Shown piece after piece: positions 36,007-44,874 of a stretch of DNA of 64,000 nt. The stretch is from WHSW01 sp963722175. GTDB lineage: Bacteria; Actinomycetota; Thermoleophilia; Solirubrobacterales; 70-9. Position numbers and translations under genes: made by a program. The stretch lies in contig CAVRKA010000004.1 of assembly GCA_963722175.1 (NCBI GenBank), positions 1,480,993 through 1,544,992 of the forward strand, read 5' to 3'. Numbering within the stretch: the first letter of the stretch is position 1; every line of letters begins with the position of its first letter. Under the pieces are notes generated by a model. That model saw nothing but the letters and a program-made list of their open reading frames with translations. It was not told where the DNA came from and ran no database searches.

Positions 36007-38060
36007 ATGAAAGTCGCGTCCGTTCGCGTTCCGATGCTCGTCGTGGCGATCGCCGGGACGCGTCGCCGTGATCGCCGCGGCATCGCCGGCCGGGGCAGCG
36101 ACGATCACCGTCGCGCGCAGGCGCGGTGAACGCGGTCGCCGGCCGACGGCCAGTGCTCGCTGGTCGAGGCGATCAACAACGCGAACGGCGACCTCGCGGT
36201 CGGCTCGGCGGACTGCGCCGCCGGCTCGGGCGCCGACACGATCGAGCTCGACGGCGCCTCCAACTACACGCTCGATCACGAGCCAACAACACCTTCTTCG
36301 GCTTCACCGGGCTGCCGGTGATCACGAGCCCGATCACGATCCAGGGCGCCGGCGCGACGATCGCGCCGCGACGGCGGCTGCGCCGTCGATGCGGCTGATG
36401 GGCGTCGACGCGGGCGGGGACCTGACGATCGCGCGACACCGTGCTCGACAACGGGCTCGCCGCAGGGCGGCGACGGTGGCAACGACACCGGCACCGATGA
36501 CGGCGGCGGCGGCGGCGGCGGCGCCGGGCTCGGCGGCGCGGTCTACAACCGCGGCGTCCTCACGCTGACGCGGGACACGCTGAGGATCAACCTCGCGCGG
36601 GGCGGCAACGGTGGCAACGGCGGCAACAACGCCGCGAACGACGCCGGCGGCGGCGCCGGCGGCGGCGGGCTCGGCGGCGACGGCGCGACCAGCTCGCGCG
36701 ACCGCGAGCGATCGACGGCGGCAACGGCGGCGGCGGCATGGGCGGCAACGGCGGGATCGGCGGCTTCCAGGCCGGCGGCGGCGGTGGCGGCACGACGACG
36801 AACGGCGCCGCCGGCGGCGGCAGCTCGCGGCGGCCCCGGCGGCCTTCTGAACGGCGGCGCCGGCGGCGACAACGGGATCGACGGTGCCCCGGGCGGTCTC
36901 GGCGGCGGCGGCGGAGGCGGCGGCGACGAGCGCAGCGGCGGCGACGGCGGCCTCGGCGGCGGCGGCGGTGGCGGCGGCGAGCTCAACATCTCGCCGGTCT
37001 TCCCGAACGGCGGCGACGGCGGCTTCGGCGGCGGCGGCGGTGGCGGCGGCGAGGACAGCTCCGGCGGCAACGGCGGCTTCGGCGCCGGTGGCGGCGGCTC
37101 GCACAACTCCGGCGTCGTGATCACGCCCGGCCTCGGCGGCTTCGGCGGCGGCGACGCCGGGCCCGACCGGCACCGAGTCCGGCTGGCGGCGGCGGCGGCG
37201 CCGGGATGGGCGGCGCGGTCTTCAACGACAACGGCGCGCTGACCGTCCTGAACTCGACGCTTCTCCGCGAACGCGGCGAGGGCGGCGACGGCGGAGCCGG
37301 TACTCCCGGTACGGGCCAGAACGGATCGCCGGGGCGGGGCCTCGGCGGCGCGATCTTCTCCCGCAACGGCAACGTCACGGTCACCGAGGCGACGTTCTCC
37401 GGCAACCGCGGCGAGGGCGGCGGCGATCTACGTCAGGCAGCGGCGGCACGAGGCCGACGCAGCTGGACGCTACGGAACTCGATCCTCGCGAACGGATGTC
37501 ACCGGCGCCAGGACTGCGTCGTCGAGCGGCACAGTCGGCGTGCCGGGGAGCGTCACGAACCTGATCGAGACGAACGGCGGCTGCCCGGCGGTGACCCAGA
37601 CCGGCGACCCGCTGCTCGGCCCGCTGGGCGACAACGGCGGCCTGACGCCGACGTTCCTGCCGGCGATCGGCAGCCCCGCGATCAACTCCGCGAGCTCACA
37701 GGCGTGCACGAAGACCGACCAGCGCGGCGATCCGCGGCCGGCCGGAAGCGGCTGCGATCATCGGCTCGGTCGAGGCCGCGCCGCAGGTGGGCAGGACGGT
37801 GAAGGCTGAAGTACAAGGCGCCAAGAAGCTTCACGGGCAAGCTGAAGGCCGACGAGGACGTCTGCGTGACCGGAAAGGTCAAGGTCTTCAGCAGCAAGAC
37901 CGACGAGAAGGTCGCGAAGGGCAAGGTCAAGTCCAACGGCAAGTACGTCGCCAAGGAGAAGAACCCCGACTCCGGCAAGTTCTACGCCCTGGTGAAGGAG
38001 AAGCAGATCGACGAGATCACCTGCCTGGCGGCGAAGTCGAAGAAGACGAAGGTCGGCTAG
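36007..38060 (+). pseudogene. Exported Gly-rich choice-of-anchor Q protein with Cys-tail domain, many frameshifts
   Basis: ATG 36007 follows AAAGGTGG. A leader (VRVPMLVVAIAG...) precedes a CSLVEAINNANGD-type start typical of polymorphic beta-helix proteins. A long Gly/Asn/Asp-rich stretch comes next (36450-37200; GGNGGNGGNNAANDAGGGAG), then beta-helix blocks (GGAVFNDNGALTVLNSTL, GGAIFSRNGNVTVTEATF) and the choice-of-anchor Q end (GPLGDNGGLTPTFLPAIGSP). The Cys module closes the gene (FTGKLKADEDVCVTGKVKVF, CLAAKSKKTKVG). At least eight shifts are spread along it; the last 65 codons are clean. Confidence 0.55.
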
Positions 38061-38076
38061 CGGGAGGCCGGAGGGC

Positions 38077-38259
38077 CTACTCGGCCGGCGCGGCGTCGTC
38101 GAGGATCGGGGCCTCCTCCGCGGCGTGGATCGTGCAGAGGAAGGCGCCGGTGTCGGACTCGCGCGAGGCCTCGATCTCGCGCTCGGTCAGCGTCGCCCCG
38201 CAGACCGAGCAGCTGCGCTCGAGGTTGTCCTCGACCCCGATGTGCTCGTCCAGGTCCAC
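38077..38259 (-). CDS. Small Zn-ribbon-like protein
   Basis: 60 residues. CSVCGATLTEREIE ... FLCTIHAAEE gives CxxC and CxxH pairs that could bind one zinc. It starts 28 bases after the Rieske gene on the same strand and has no export signal. Found downstream of the mce operon with the Rieske gene, possibly in the same transcript. Small size keeps confidence moderate. Confidence 0.55.
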   Translation of the reverse strand: MDLDEHIGVEDNLERSCSVCGATLTEREIEASRESDTGAFLCTIHAAEEAPILDDAAPAE

Positions 38260-38287
38260 GCCCTCAAGATACTCCGACGGACGCCGC

Positions 38288-38641
38288 TCAGGCCAGCCAG
38301 ATCGCTCCGTCCCGGAGCTCGACCGGATGGGTGGCCAGGGCGACTCGCCCGGAGGTCTGGCGGACGACGCCGGCGAGCGGTTTGAACGCGCCCTGCGGGC
38401 CGCGGATCATCCGCCCGCTGTGGACGTCGTAGCGGGCCCCGTGCCAGGGGCACTCGAGCGAGCCGTCGTCGGCGACGTGACCGGTGCCGAGGGAGGCGCC
38501 GAGGTGCCGGCAGCGGTTCGAGGTCGCGAACGGCTCGCCGTCGCTGATCCCGACCGCCAGCGTGCCGAGCTCCGGATGCTCGACCACCGCCACTTGGGAA
38601 TCGCCGAGCTCGTCCACGCTGATCAGGGGCCGGTCGGCCAC
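38288..38641 (-). CDS. Rieske [2Fe-2S] ferredoxin-type protein
   Basis: 117 residues. Both cluster motifs are present: CRHLGASLGTGH (CxH) and CPWHGARYD (CxxH), at the usual 17-18 residue spacing. The lack of a membrane anchor or catalytic domain marks it as a soluble Rieske ferredoxin, an electron donor for an oxygenase or a reductase partner. It begins 10 bases after the last mce gene, so it may be part of that operon. Because mce systems import sterols or other lipids in actinobacteria, a link to a Rieske oxygenase acting on the cargo is possible but unproven. Confidence 0.88.
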   Translation of the reverse strand: MADRPLISVDELGDSQVAVVEHPELGTLAVGISDGEPFATSNRCRHLGASLGTGHVADDGSLECPWHGARYDVHSGRMIRGPQGAFKPLAGVVRQTSGRVALATHPVELRDGAIWLA

Positions 38642-38650
38642 GCGCCCAGC

Positions 38651-40243
38651 CTACGGGTCGCCGAACAGCTCGGGGCTGCGCCCCTCCCCGAAGGCGCCGT
38701 CGCCGGGGAACCCACCCTCGATGTAGCAGGGGGCGAAGCGGACGTCGGGCGGGTTGCCCTGGTTGACGCCCGGAACGCGCTCCCCGCGATGGATCTCGTC
38801 CTCGTCGGGATCCTGGCCGGCCGGCGAGTAGTCGGTGTTCTTGCAGTCGAAGTTGGGGAAGATCCCGTTCGTCGCCAGGTCGTAACCGTTGAGGGTGCCG
38901 TCGGAGAGGTAGCCGTGGCCGCGGTTGGTCGCCAGGCGACTGGGCCAGATCGAAGCCGTCTGCGTGCCGAGCACCGAGAACTGGCGCAGGAAGTGGCGCG
39001 GCGCCGGGTCGCCGGGCAGCCCGTCGGCGCCGCCGGAGAGGCTCACCGCCGGCCCGGAGAGGAAGTCGGTGACGGTGGCCTTGTTGAACTCGAGGTACCG
39101 CAGCAGCGGGTTGAGGTTGGCGAGGAACGGATCGAGCTCCTCGAGGACCGGGGCGAGACCGTCGAGGAAGTCGCGCAGCGCCGGCAGGCCCCGGAGCGAA
39201 ACGCGGTAGAGCGGGTCGAGGTCGCGGAAGAGGTTGCGCAGGTTCGGCGACAGCTCGCGGACGCTGCGCAGCGTCGGGCTGAGCTCGCGCGCGACGGGGA
39301 TCATCTCGAGGATCAGCGGATTGGCGTCGGTCCGGAACGCGTCCATGCGCTCGAGCGTCGCGCGGGTCTCGCGCTGGAACGTGGGCAGGATCCGGAACGT
39401 CTCGGCCAGTGCCTCGTCCTGGGCGGCGAGGCCCTCGAACGTGTTCTTCTGACCTCGGATCGCCTCGGTGAGCTCCCCGCCACGTGACGAGAGCGCCTCG
39501 AAGCTGATCCCGGCGTCGCGGATCAGGCCGCGCAGGGCCTCCTCCTGATCGGCGAGGATCGCGAGCGTGTCGCTGGCATCCGTGATGTAGGGGGCGAGGT
39601 TCCCGAGCGCGTCGCTCACCGGCAGCTGACGGTTGCGGATCGCAACGGCGGCGCTCTGTTGCCAGCGCTGGTAGGCCTCGCGCGTCTCCTCGTCGAGCGC
39701 GTTGAAGATCTCGTCGATCTGAACCGCCTCCTGCGTCCGCTGCACGCCGAGGCTTCCGCCCTCCGGCAGCGGCTCACCCGCGGGCTCCACGCCTTCCGGC
39801 AGGTCGACGGCCTCGCCGTGCGAGACGGCGGCGAGCAGGTTGTCGGCCGGGGCTCCCGGCTCGGTCCCCGCCGTGATCTCGACGAACGTCTCCCCGACGA
39901 CCGTCTTTTGGCGCAGGATCACCCGCGCGTCGCTCGAGATCGGCGCGAACTGGGGCTCGAGCTCGATCTCGGCCGCGGCGACATCCTTGCCGTTGACGCG
40001 GAACTCCGCCGGGGCAAGCTCGACCGTCTTCACCTTGCCGACGGAGACGCCGCCGATCCGGACGTCGGCCTCGGTCGCAAGGCGGGTCGCCTCGGGGAAA
40101 TACGCCGTGAACCGGTAGCTCTCGGGCGCGAGCGGGATCGGGCCACCGAACGTGATCCAGAGGAAGAGCATGAGGCCGAAGCAGGAGAGCGCGAAGCCGG
40201 CCGCGACGAGGACCCGAGCGAGCGATGGTGCCTGCTTCTGCAT
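38651..40243 (-). CDS. MCE-family lipid-transport protein, sixth gene of operon
   Basis: 530 residues. One N-terminal membrane segment (LVAAGFALSCFGLMLFLWIT), the MCE domain (residues ~40-120: TRLATEADVRIGGVSVGKVK, VILRQKTVVGETFVEIT), then a long helical needle-like region with many Leu/Arg heptads (ELSPTLRSVRELSPNLRNLF) and a Cys-containing C-terminus (FAPCYIEGGFPGDGAFGEG). Mce proteins form a hexameric tunnel that carries lipids across the envelope to a permease and ATPase. Thirteen bases separate it from the gene upstream. Last mce gene in the operon. Confidence 0.9.
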   Translation of the reverse strand: MQKQAPSLARVLVAAGFALSCFGLMLFLWITFGGPIPLAPESYRFTAYFPEATRLATEADVRIGGVSVGKVKTVELAPAEFRVNGKDVAAAEIELEPQFAPISSDARVILRQKTVVGETFVEITAGTEPGAPADNLLAAVSHGEAVDLPEGVEPAGEPLPEGGSLGVQRTQEAVQIDEIFNALDEETREAYQRWQQSAAVAIRNRQLPVSDALGNLAPYITDASDTLAILADQEEALRGLIRDAGISFEALSSRGGELTEAIRGQKNTFEGLAAQDEALAETFRILPTFQRETRATLERMDAFRTDANPLILEMIPVARELSPTLRSVRELSPNLRNLFRDLDPLYRVSLRGLPALRDFLDGLAPVLEELDPFLANLNPLLRYLEFNKATVTDFLSGPAVSLSGGADGLPGDPAPRHFLRQFSVLGTQTASIWPSRLATNRGHGYLSDGTLNGYDLATNGIFPNFDCKNTDYSPAGQDPDEDEIHRGERVPGVNQGNPPDVRFAPCYIEGGFPGDGAFGEGRSPELFGDP

Positions 40244-40256
40244 CAGCGAGTCACCG

Positions 40257-41579
40257 CTAACAGACCTCGGCGAGGACGGGATCGGTCAGGCCGTGGACGA
40301 GCTGGTTCAGCTCCGTCACGGCCGGGTGCGGGTCGGAGACGATCGCGTTCGCCTGCTCGCAGCCCATCGTCAGGTAGACGCGGCGATAGAACCCGTTGCC
40401 ATCGCCGGACGAGAACACGTGCGACGTGTTGTTCCCCAGCCAGCCGGCCCAGAAGAGGTAGCCCTCGTCGCGTCCGGGGGTGCCCGCCGGCTCGGCGCCG
40501 CGCGGGTTGTGGGCCGCCATGTTGCCGAGCCGGTTGAGCTTGTGAAAGACGGTCTCCAGCCGCGGTGCGGTGTCCGCGAAGCGGGTCGCGCCGCTGCGAA
40601 TGTCCGGGACGCGCTCGCGCGCCACGCGCACGAACGGCCGGATCTCGTCGCGGAGGACCGGCGTCACCGCCTCGGCGAAGCGGATGTTCGACTCGTTGAG
40701 GCCCTCGAGGTTGCGCGCGAACGGGCGCAGATCGTTGAAGGCCGGGCCCATCACGGTGGCGAGGCGGCGCATCGAGATCAGCGCCTGCCGCCCCTCGCTC
40801 AGCGTCCCGGGCAGGCCGCGGACCAGGCGCGAGACGTCGACGTCCTGTTCGGCGATCTCGCCCAGGTACTGGGATGACGAGCCCACCAGGCGCGTCAGCT
40901 CTGTCTCGGCCTGCCCGAGGCGGGTGGCGAGCAGGTTGAGGTTGTGGGTGAACCGGGCGAGCTCGTCGCGGCGCTTGGCGACGGCGCCGTTGAGCTCGGC
41001 CATGTTGCGGTTGATCGGCCCGAGACTGCCGAGCAGCTTGCCGAGCTCGCGATCGCGACCGTCCAGTCCCTTGCCGGCCCCCACCAGCAGCAACTTCAGG
41101 TACGACCGCGTCTCGCCGTCGAGCGTCGAGAGGACGTCGTGGAAGTTGACGTCGGGGGCCGTGTTGGCCATCGGCACGACGTCGCCCTCCTTGAACTCGC
41201 CGGCGCCCTCGCTGCCCGGGTCGAGCTGGAAGAACATGTCCTTGAGCCCCGTCGTGGGACGCATCAGGATCGTCGCGTCGCGGTAGATCGGCAGGTATTC
41301 GCGGTCGATCGCGAACGTCACCACCCCGACGCCGTCGACCAGCTCGACCTGCTCCACGTCGCCGATCCGCACCCCGGCCACGCGGATCGTCTGTCCCTGG
41401 CCCGGCACGACCGCCTGCGCCGTTTGGAACTCCGCCTTGAGCTCGAACGGGCGCTCGTCGAAGATCGGGATCCGCAGGCGCTGGTTCTGGACGATCACAT
41501 ACATGGTGGCGAGCCCCAGCGCGAGCATCACGGCGACCGCGATCACGTTGCGGATCTGTCCGCGCAGCTGCCGCGCCAT
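40257..41579 (-). CDS. MCE-family lipid-transport protein, fifth gene
   Basis: 440 residues, the shortest of the six. Membrane segment VIAVAVMLALGLATMYVIV, MCE domain (~residues 38-120: QTIRVAGVRIGDVEQVELVD, ILMRPTTGLKDMFFQLDPG), then the helical region (AELNGAVAKRRDELARFTHN, LSEGRQALISMRRLATVMGP). The C-terminal part has two Cys (LTMGCEQANAI and a final C), perhaps a disulfide. Its ATG overlaps the stop of the preceding gene (ATGA), so subunit ratios may be kept by coupling. Confidence 0.9.
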   Translation of the reverse strand: MARQLRGQIRNVIAVAVMLALGLATMYVIVQNQRLRIPIFDERPFELKAEFQTAQAVVPGQGQTIRVAGVRIGDVEQVELVDGVGVVTFAIDREYLPIYRDATILMRPTTGLKDMFFQLDPGSEGAGEFKEGDVVPMANTAPDVNFHDVLSTLDGETRSYLKLLLVGAGKGLDGRDRELGKLLGSLGPINRNMAELNGAVAKRRDELARFTHNLNLLATRLGQAETELTRLVGSSSQYLGEIAEQDVDVSRLVRGLPGTLSEGRQALISMRRLATVMGPAFNDLRPFARNLEGLNESNIRFAEAVTPVLRDEIRPFVRVARERVPDIRSGATRFADTAPRLETVFHKLNRLGNMAAHNPRGAEPAGTPGRDEGYLFWAGWLGNNTSHVFSSGDGNGFYRRVYLTMGCEQANAIVSDPHPAVTELNQLVHGLTDPVLAEVC

Positions 41580-43210
41580 CAGTCGCTCGCCTCCGCGAGC
41601 TGCTCGAGGTCGACCTCCGTGAACCCGAGCGCGTCGATCAGCCGCTGCGCGCTCTCGAGACGGTTGCCCAGGGCTGCGATGCGGCCCGGGTCGTCCAGCA
41701 GCTCGACCAGGCTCCGCAGGCGCTCCGCGCCGGGGCCGGTCGCGGCGTCGAGGCCGGCGGAGGTGGGAGCGGGAGCCTGCTCCGGCGGCGAGCCGATCCC
41801 CGCCTCGAGATTCGGAGGCTCCTGACGCTCGCACGGCACGTCCGGGCGATAGACCGTCTTCTTGGAGTCCGTGAGCCGCGGGATCGCGCCGAGGAGCGGG
41901 AACGGCGTCAGGCCGAAGAGCTGCTCGCGACCGGCGATCTCGCCGAAGCGGACCAGGTTCGAGCCGGTGCCGAGCAGCACGCGCAGGTGCTGGCCGGCGG
42001 CGTCGCCGTTGCGGCTCTCCCCGCCGCTGCCGGCGATCCCGTACCCGGTCGTCTCGAAGACGCGTCCGCCGACGTCGAGGGGATAGGAGGGCGGCGGCTC
42101 GACGGTCGAGTGCGACCACGGGATGATCACCTCGTTGAAGCACGACGAGAAGGCGCGTTGCTCGTTGAACACGCCGACGTTTGCGCGGGCGAGGCTGGTC
42201 AGCTCCGGGATCGTCGGCCGCAGCCGGGCGACGAGGCCGCGCAGCTCGGTCCTCGACATCAGGCCCCGCAGCTGCTCGAGCATCGGCAGCCCCGCCCGCA
42301 GCGCCTCGGGGCTCCGGCGCACCCCGGGCAGGGCCTCGCGGGCGAAGGCACGCACGGAGGGAAGCGCGTCGTTCAGCGCCTTGAAGGTCGGCTCGCCCTC
42401 GGCGAGGAAGCCGGGGAGGCGCTCGATCGCCTGCTCGAGCGCCGCATCCTCGGCCGCGAAGGCGCCGGTCACCCGGCGCAGGTTCGTGACCAGGTCGCTG
42501 AGCGCCGCCGGGTTTCGGCCGAGGCCGCGGAAGACGCGACCGAGGCCGCGGATCACGCCGCGCAGGTCGCCGTCATGCGTGCCGAGCTGCGACTCCGAGA
42601 CCTGTGCGGTGAAGTTGTAGGCGGGCGGCGAGGTGCGGAAGAGCTGGCGCAGGCCCTCGGCGCCGCGGTAGCGGATGAGCGCGTTTCCGAACTGGTCGAG
42701 GAACGTCTGCAGGTCGGTGCGGACGTCGCTCTGCAGCGTCGTCAGCACCTCGTCGAGCTGCACGGAGTGCGCCGTCTGGTCGAGGCCGAACGTGTAGCCG
42801 TCGGAGACCTCGGGGGCGCTGGGGCTGCCGGGATGCAGATCGACGAAGTAGTTGCCGTCGATGAACAGGCGCGGGCGGACCTTGAAGAGCGCGTCCTCCT
42901 TGATCGGCAGGGCGCTCTCGTCCAGCTCCATCGTCACGCGGACGGCCGAGCGCAGGGCCCCGGCTTCGTCCTCCACCGGCTCGCCCGTGAGCTCGACCTC
43001 CGTCACCTCGCCGACGTTGATGCCCGCGATCCGCACCGGCGAGCTGGCCCGAATCGTCTGTGGCGAGGTGAAGACGGCATGGACCTCGTAGCGGTCACCC
43101 CACGGCAGCTTCTTGGTGTAGGCGAGCACCGAGCCGACCGCGATCACCGCAAGGAGGAACAGGCCGAGCAGCCAATTCGGCAGCCGGTGGTTCGTGCCGA
43201 TGCCCCTCAC
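41579..43210 (-). CDS. MCE-family lipid-transport protein, fourth gene
   Basis: 543 residues from GTG 43210, which overlaps the preceding stop (GTGA). Membrane segment NWLLGLFLLAVIAVGSVLAY; MCE domain (~residues 35-115: IRASSPVRIAGINVGEVTEV, FKVRPRLFIDGNYFVDLHPG). The helical region and a C-terminal domain with conserved Cys and Pro (NEVIIPWSHSTVEPPPSYPL, VYRPDVPCERQEPPNLE) follow. The last ~60 residues are acidic and helical. Intact. Confidence 0.9.
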   Translation of the reverse strand: MRGIGTNHRLPNWLLGLFLLAVIAVGSVLAYTKKLPWGDRYEVHAVFTSPQTIRASSPVRIAGINVGEVTEVELTGEPVEDEAGALRSAVRVTMELDESALPIKEDALFKVRPRLFIDGNYFVDLHPGSPSAPEVSDGYTFGLDQTAHSVQLDEVLTTLQSDVRTDLQTFLDQFGNALIRYRGAEGLRQLFRTSPPAYNFTAQVSESQLGTHDGDLRGVIRGLGRVFRGLGRNPAALSDLVTNLRRVTGAFAAEDAALEQAIERLPGFLAEGEPTFKALNDALPSVRAFAREALPGVRRSPEALRAGLPMLEQLRGLMSRTELRGLVARLRPTIPELTSLARANVGVFNEQRAFSSCFNEVIIPWSHSTVEPPPSYPLDVGGRVFETTGYGIAGSGGESRNGDAAGQHLRVLLGTGSNLVRFGEIAGREQLFGLTPFPLLGAIPRLTDSKKTVYRPDVPCERQEPPNLEAGIGSPPEQAPAPTSAGLDAATGPGAERLRSLVELLDDPGRIAALGNRLESAQRLIDALGFTEVDLEQLAEASD

Positions 43211-44874
43211 CTGCCCACTCCCTTCCAGGTCTCGGGCTGGCGCGACTCGACGCGGCTGTCGAACAGGACGCGCTCGACGTCGGCGTTCCAGAAGGCCGTC
43301 AACGGACCGCGGCTGCCGGGGAGGTCGGAGATGCGGTTCGCGGGGTCGGAGACCCGCTGGCCGGGGACCAGCTGCTGACCGAGCTCGTAGCCGATCTGGC
43401 CGGGCTGGCAATCGGCGTTGTGCTGGCCGGTCGGGCCGTAGGGATGGGAGTTGGAGATCGGGATCTCGTAGGGCTTGAACTCCCCGGTCCCGCTCTTGCC
43501 GTTCGGGCCGATGCCGGTGTAGCCGCCCATGCCCACCTCGGCCGTGGGCGCACCGGGGAAGCGGGCGACCAGCTGGCGCAGCGAGTAGCCGACCTGGCTC
43601 GGCTCGGACAGCGCGCCCGGGAAGTTCGTGAACCAGTAGTTGAAGAGATTGCAGACGGTCTGCGCGGGGGCGACCCAGCGCACGAGGGGCCGCGCGGTTC
43701 GGAACGTCTCCCCGAGGCGTTCGAGGGTCAACCGGGTGCTCGGCTGGGAGACCAGCTGGTTGAGCTCGCGCAGCGTTGCGCGCAGCCGCCTGTTGACCGG
43801 TGGCGAGTCGCGGAGCACCGGAGCGCCGGTCTCGAGCGCCTCGTTGAGCACGGGCAGGGTGATGCGCAGGTCCTCGGCGCCCGGCCGCATGAGGCGCGCG
43901 AACTGCTCCACGTTCGCCAGGAAGACGCGCTGATCCGGCAGCAGGCGGATGCCGGTCTCGTAGGTGGGCGGCGCCTCGGAGATCGCGTCCTTCAACGCCT
44001 CGGGATCCGACGAGATCGCGCCGAAGGCGGTCGCCGCGAAATCGAAGAACTGTCCCTGCTCGCGCGCGGCCGGCGCCGCGTACCGGGCGTAACGCCAGAG
44101 CCCGCGGATGAACCGGCTCAGGTTCACCTCGCGGTCCGAGAGCGCGCGGGCGACCGGCTCCAGGTTCCCGAACAGGCGCGGAAGCTCCGCGATCGTGTCG
44201 TTGAGCGAAACCCCACGTCCGGCGAACGCGGTTCCGTAGCCGACCAGGTTCTCGCGCTGCGCACGGCGGGTCCGGCTGTCGAAGGTGTCGTTGACCTCGT
44301 CGAACTCGGTCTGGCCCTGGAAGCACCCGTTGCGGCTCTGATCGGGGAGCGCGGAGGCGAAGCGCCCGCCCGCGGCCTCCGGCAGGTCGCATTGCTCGCC
44401 GTCGTCGCTGCCGTTGAAGATGTGGCCCTCAGGCGCCGGCGGCCCCGCACCGCGCACGATCTCCAGGTACTTGAGGCCGAAGGCCGAGCGGTAGCGGACG
44501 CGGAAGATCGAGTCCTGCGGCAGCGGCTCGGCGGTCTTGTCGAGCTTCAGGTTCACCCGTGCTCCGATCGGCGGCAGCTCGGGCCCGGCGGTCGGCAGCA
44601 CGGTCGCCGCCGTGGCCGTGGCGGACTCGGTCGTCACCGGCTCGATCGATTCGACGACGCCGACCCGCACGCCGCCGATCCGGACCTCGTTGTTGTCGAC
44701 CATCCGCGCGGCGTTCGGGATGTCGACCGACACCCGGTAGACGGGCACGAAGGGAAGCCCGCTGTTCGCGTTGTAGGCGAGGAACACCGCGACGATCGCG
44801 ATCAGGACCGTCACGGCGCCGACCATCGTCGGCGATGCGCTGACCACGGCGATCGGGCGGCGGCGCGGGCTCAT
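43207..44874 (-). CDS. MCE-family lipid-transport protein, third gene
   Basis: 555 residues. Membrane segment TMVGAVTVLIAIVAVFLAYN; MCE domain (~residues 45-140: ARMVDNNEVRIGGVRVGVVE, FRVRYRSAFGLKYLEIVRG). Two Cys flank a loop (GEQCDLPEAAGG, RNGCFQGQTEFDEVND), and a C-terminal domain has CNLFNYWFTNFPGALSEPSQ and GPTGQHNADCQPGQIGYEL, features shared with other Mce subunits. Start and stop overlap both neighbours (ATGA/GTGA). Confidence 0.9.
   Translation of the reverse strand: MSPRRRPIAVVSASPTMVGAVTVLIAIVAVFLAYNANSGLPFVPVYRVSVDIPNAARMVDNNEVRIGGVRVGVVESIEPVTTESATATAATVLPTAGPELPPIGARVNLKLDKTAEPLPQDSIFRVRYRSAFGLKYLEIVRGAGPPAPEGHIFNGSDDGEQCDLPEAAGGRFASALPDQSRNGCFQGQTEFDEVNDTFDSRTRRAQRENLVGYGTAFAGRGVSLNDTIAELPRLFGNLEPVARALSDREVNLSRFIRGLWRYARYAAPAAREQGQFFDFAATAFGAISSDPEALKDAISEAPPTYETGIRLLPDQRVFLANVEQFARLMRPGAEDLRITLPVLNEALETGAPVLRDSPPVNRRLRATLRELNQLVSQPSTRLTLERLGETFRTARPLVRWVAPAQTVCNLFNYWFTNFPGALSEPSQVGYSLRQLVARFPGAPTAEVGMGGYTGIGPNGKSGTGEFKPYEIPISNSHPYGPTGQHNADCQPGQIGYELGQQLVPGQRVSDPANRISDLPGSRGPLTAFWNADVERVLFDSRVESRQPETWKGVGR

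Noticed and set aside
834..38060. Programmed ribosomal frameshifting as cause of the many shifts
   Set aside because: No shared slippery sequence or downstream structure; shifts differ in direction and place and affect many families.
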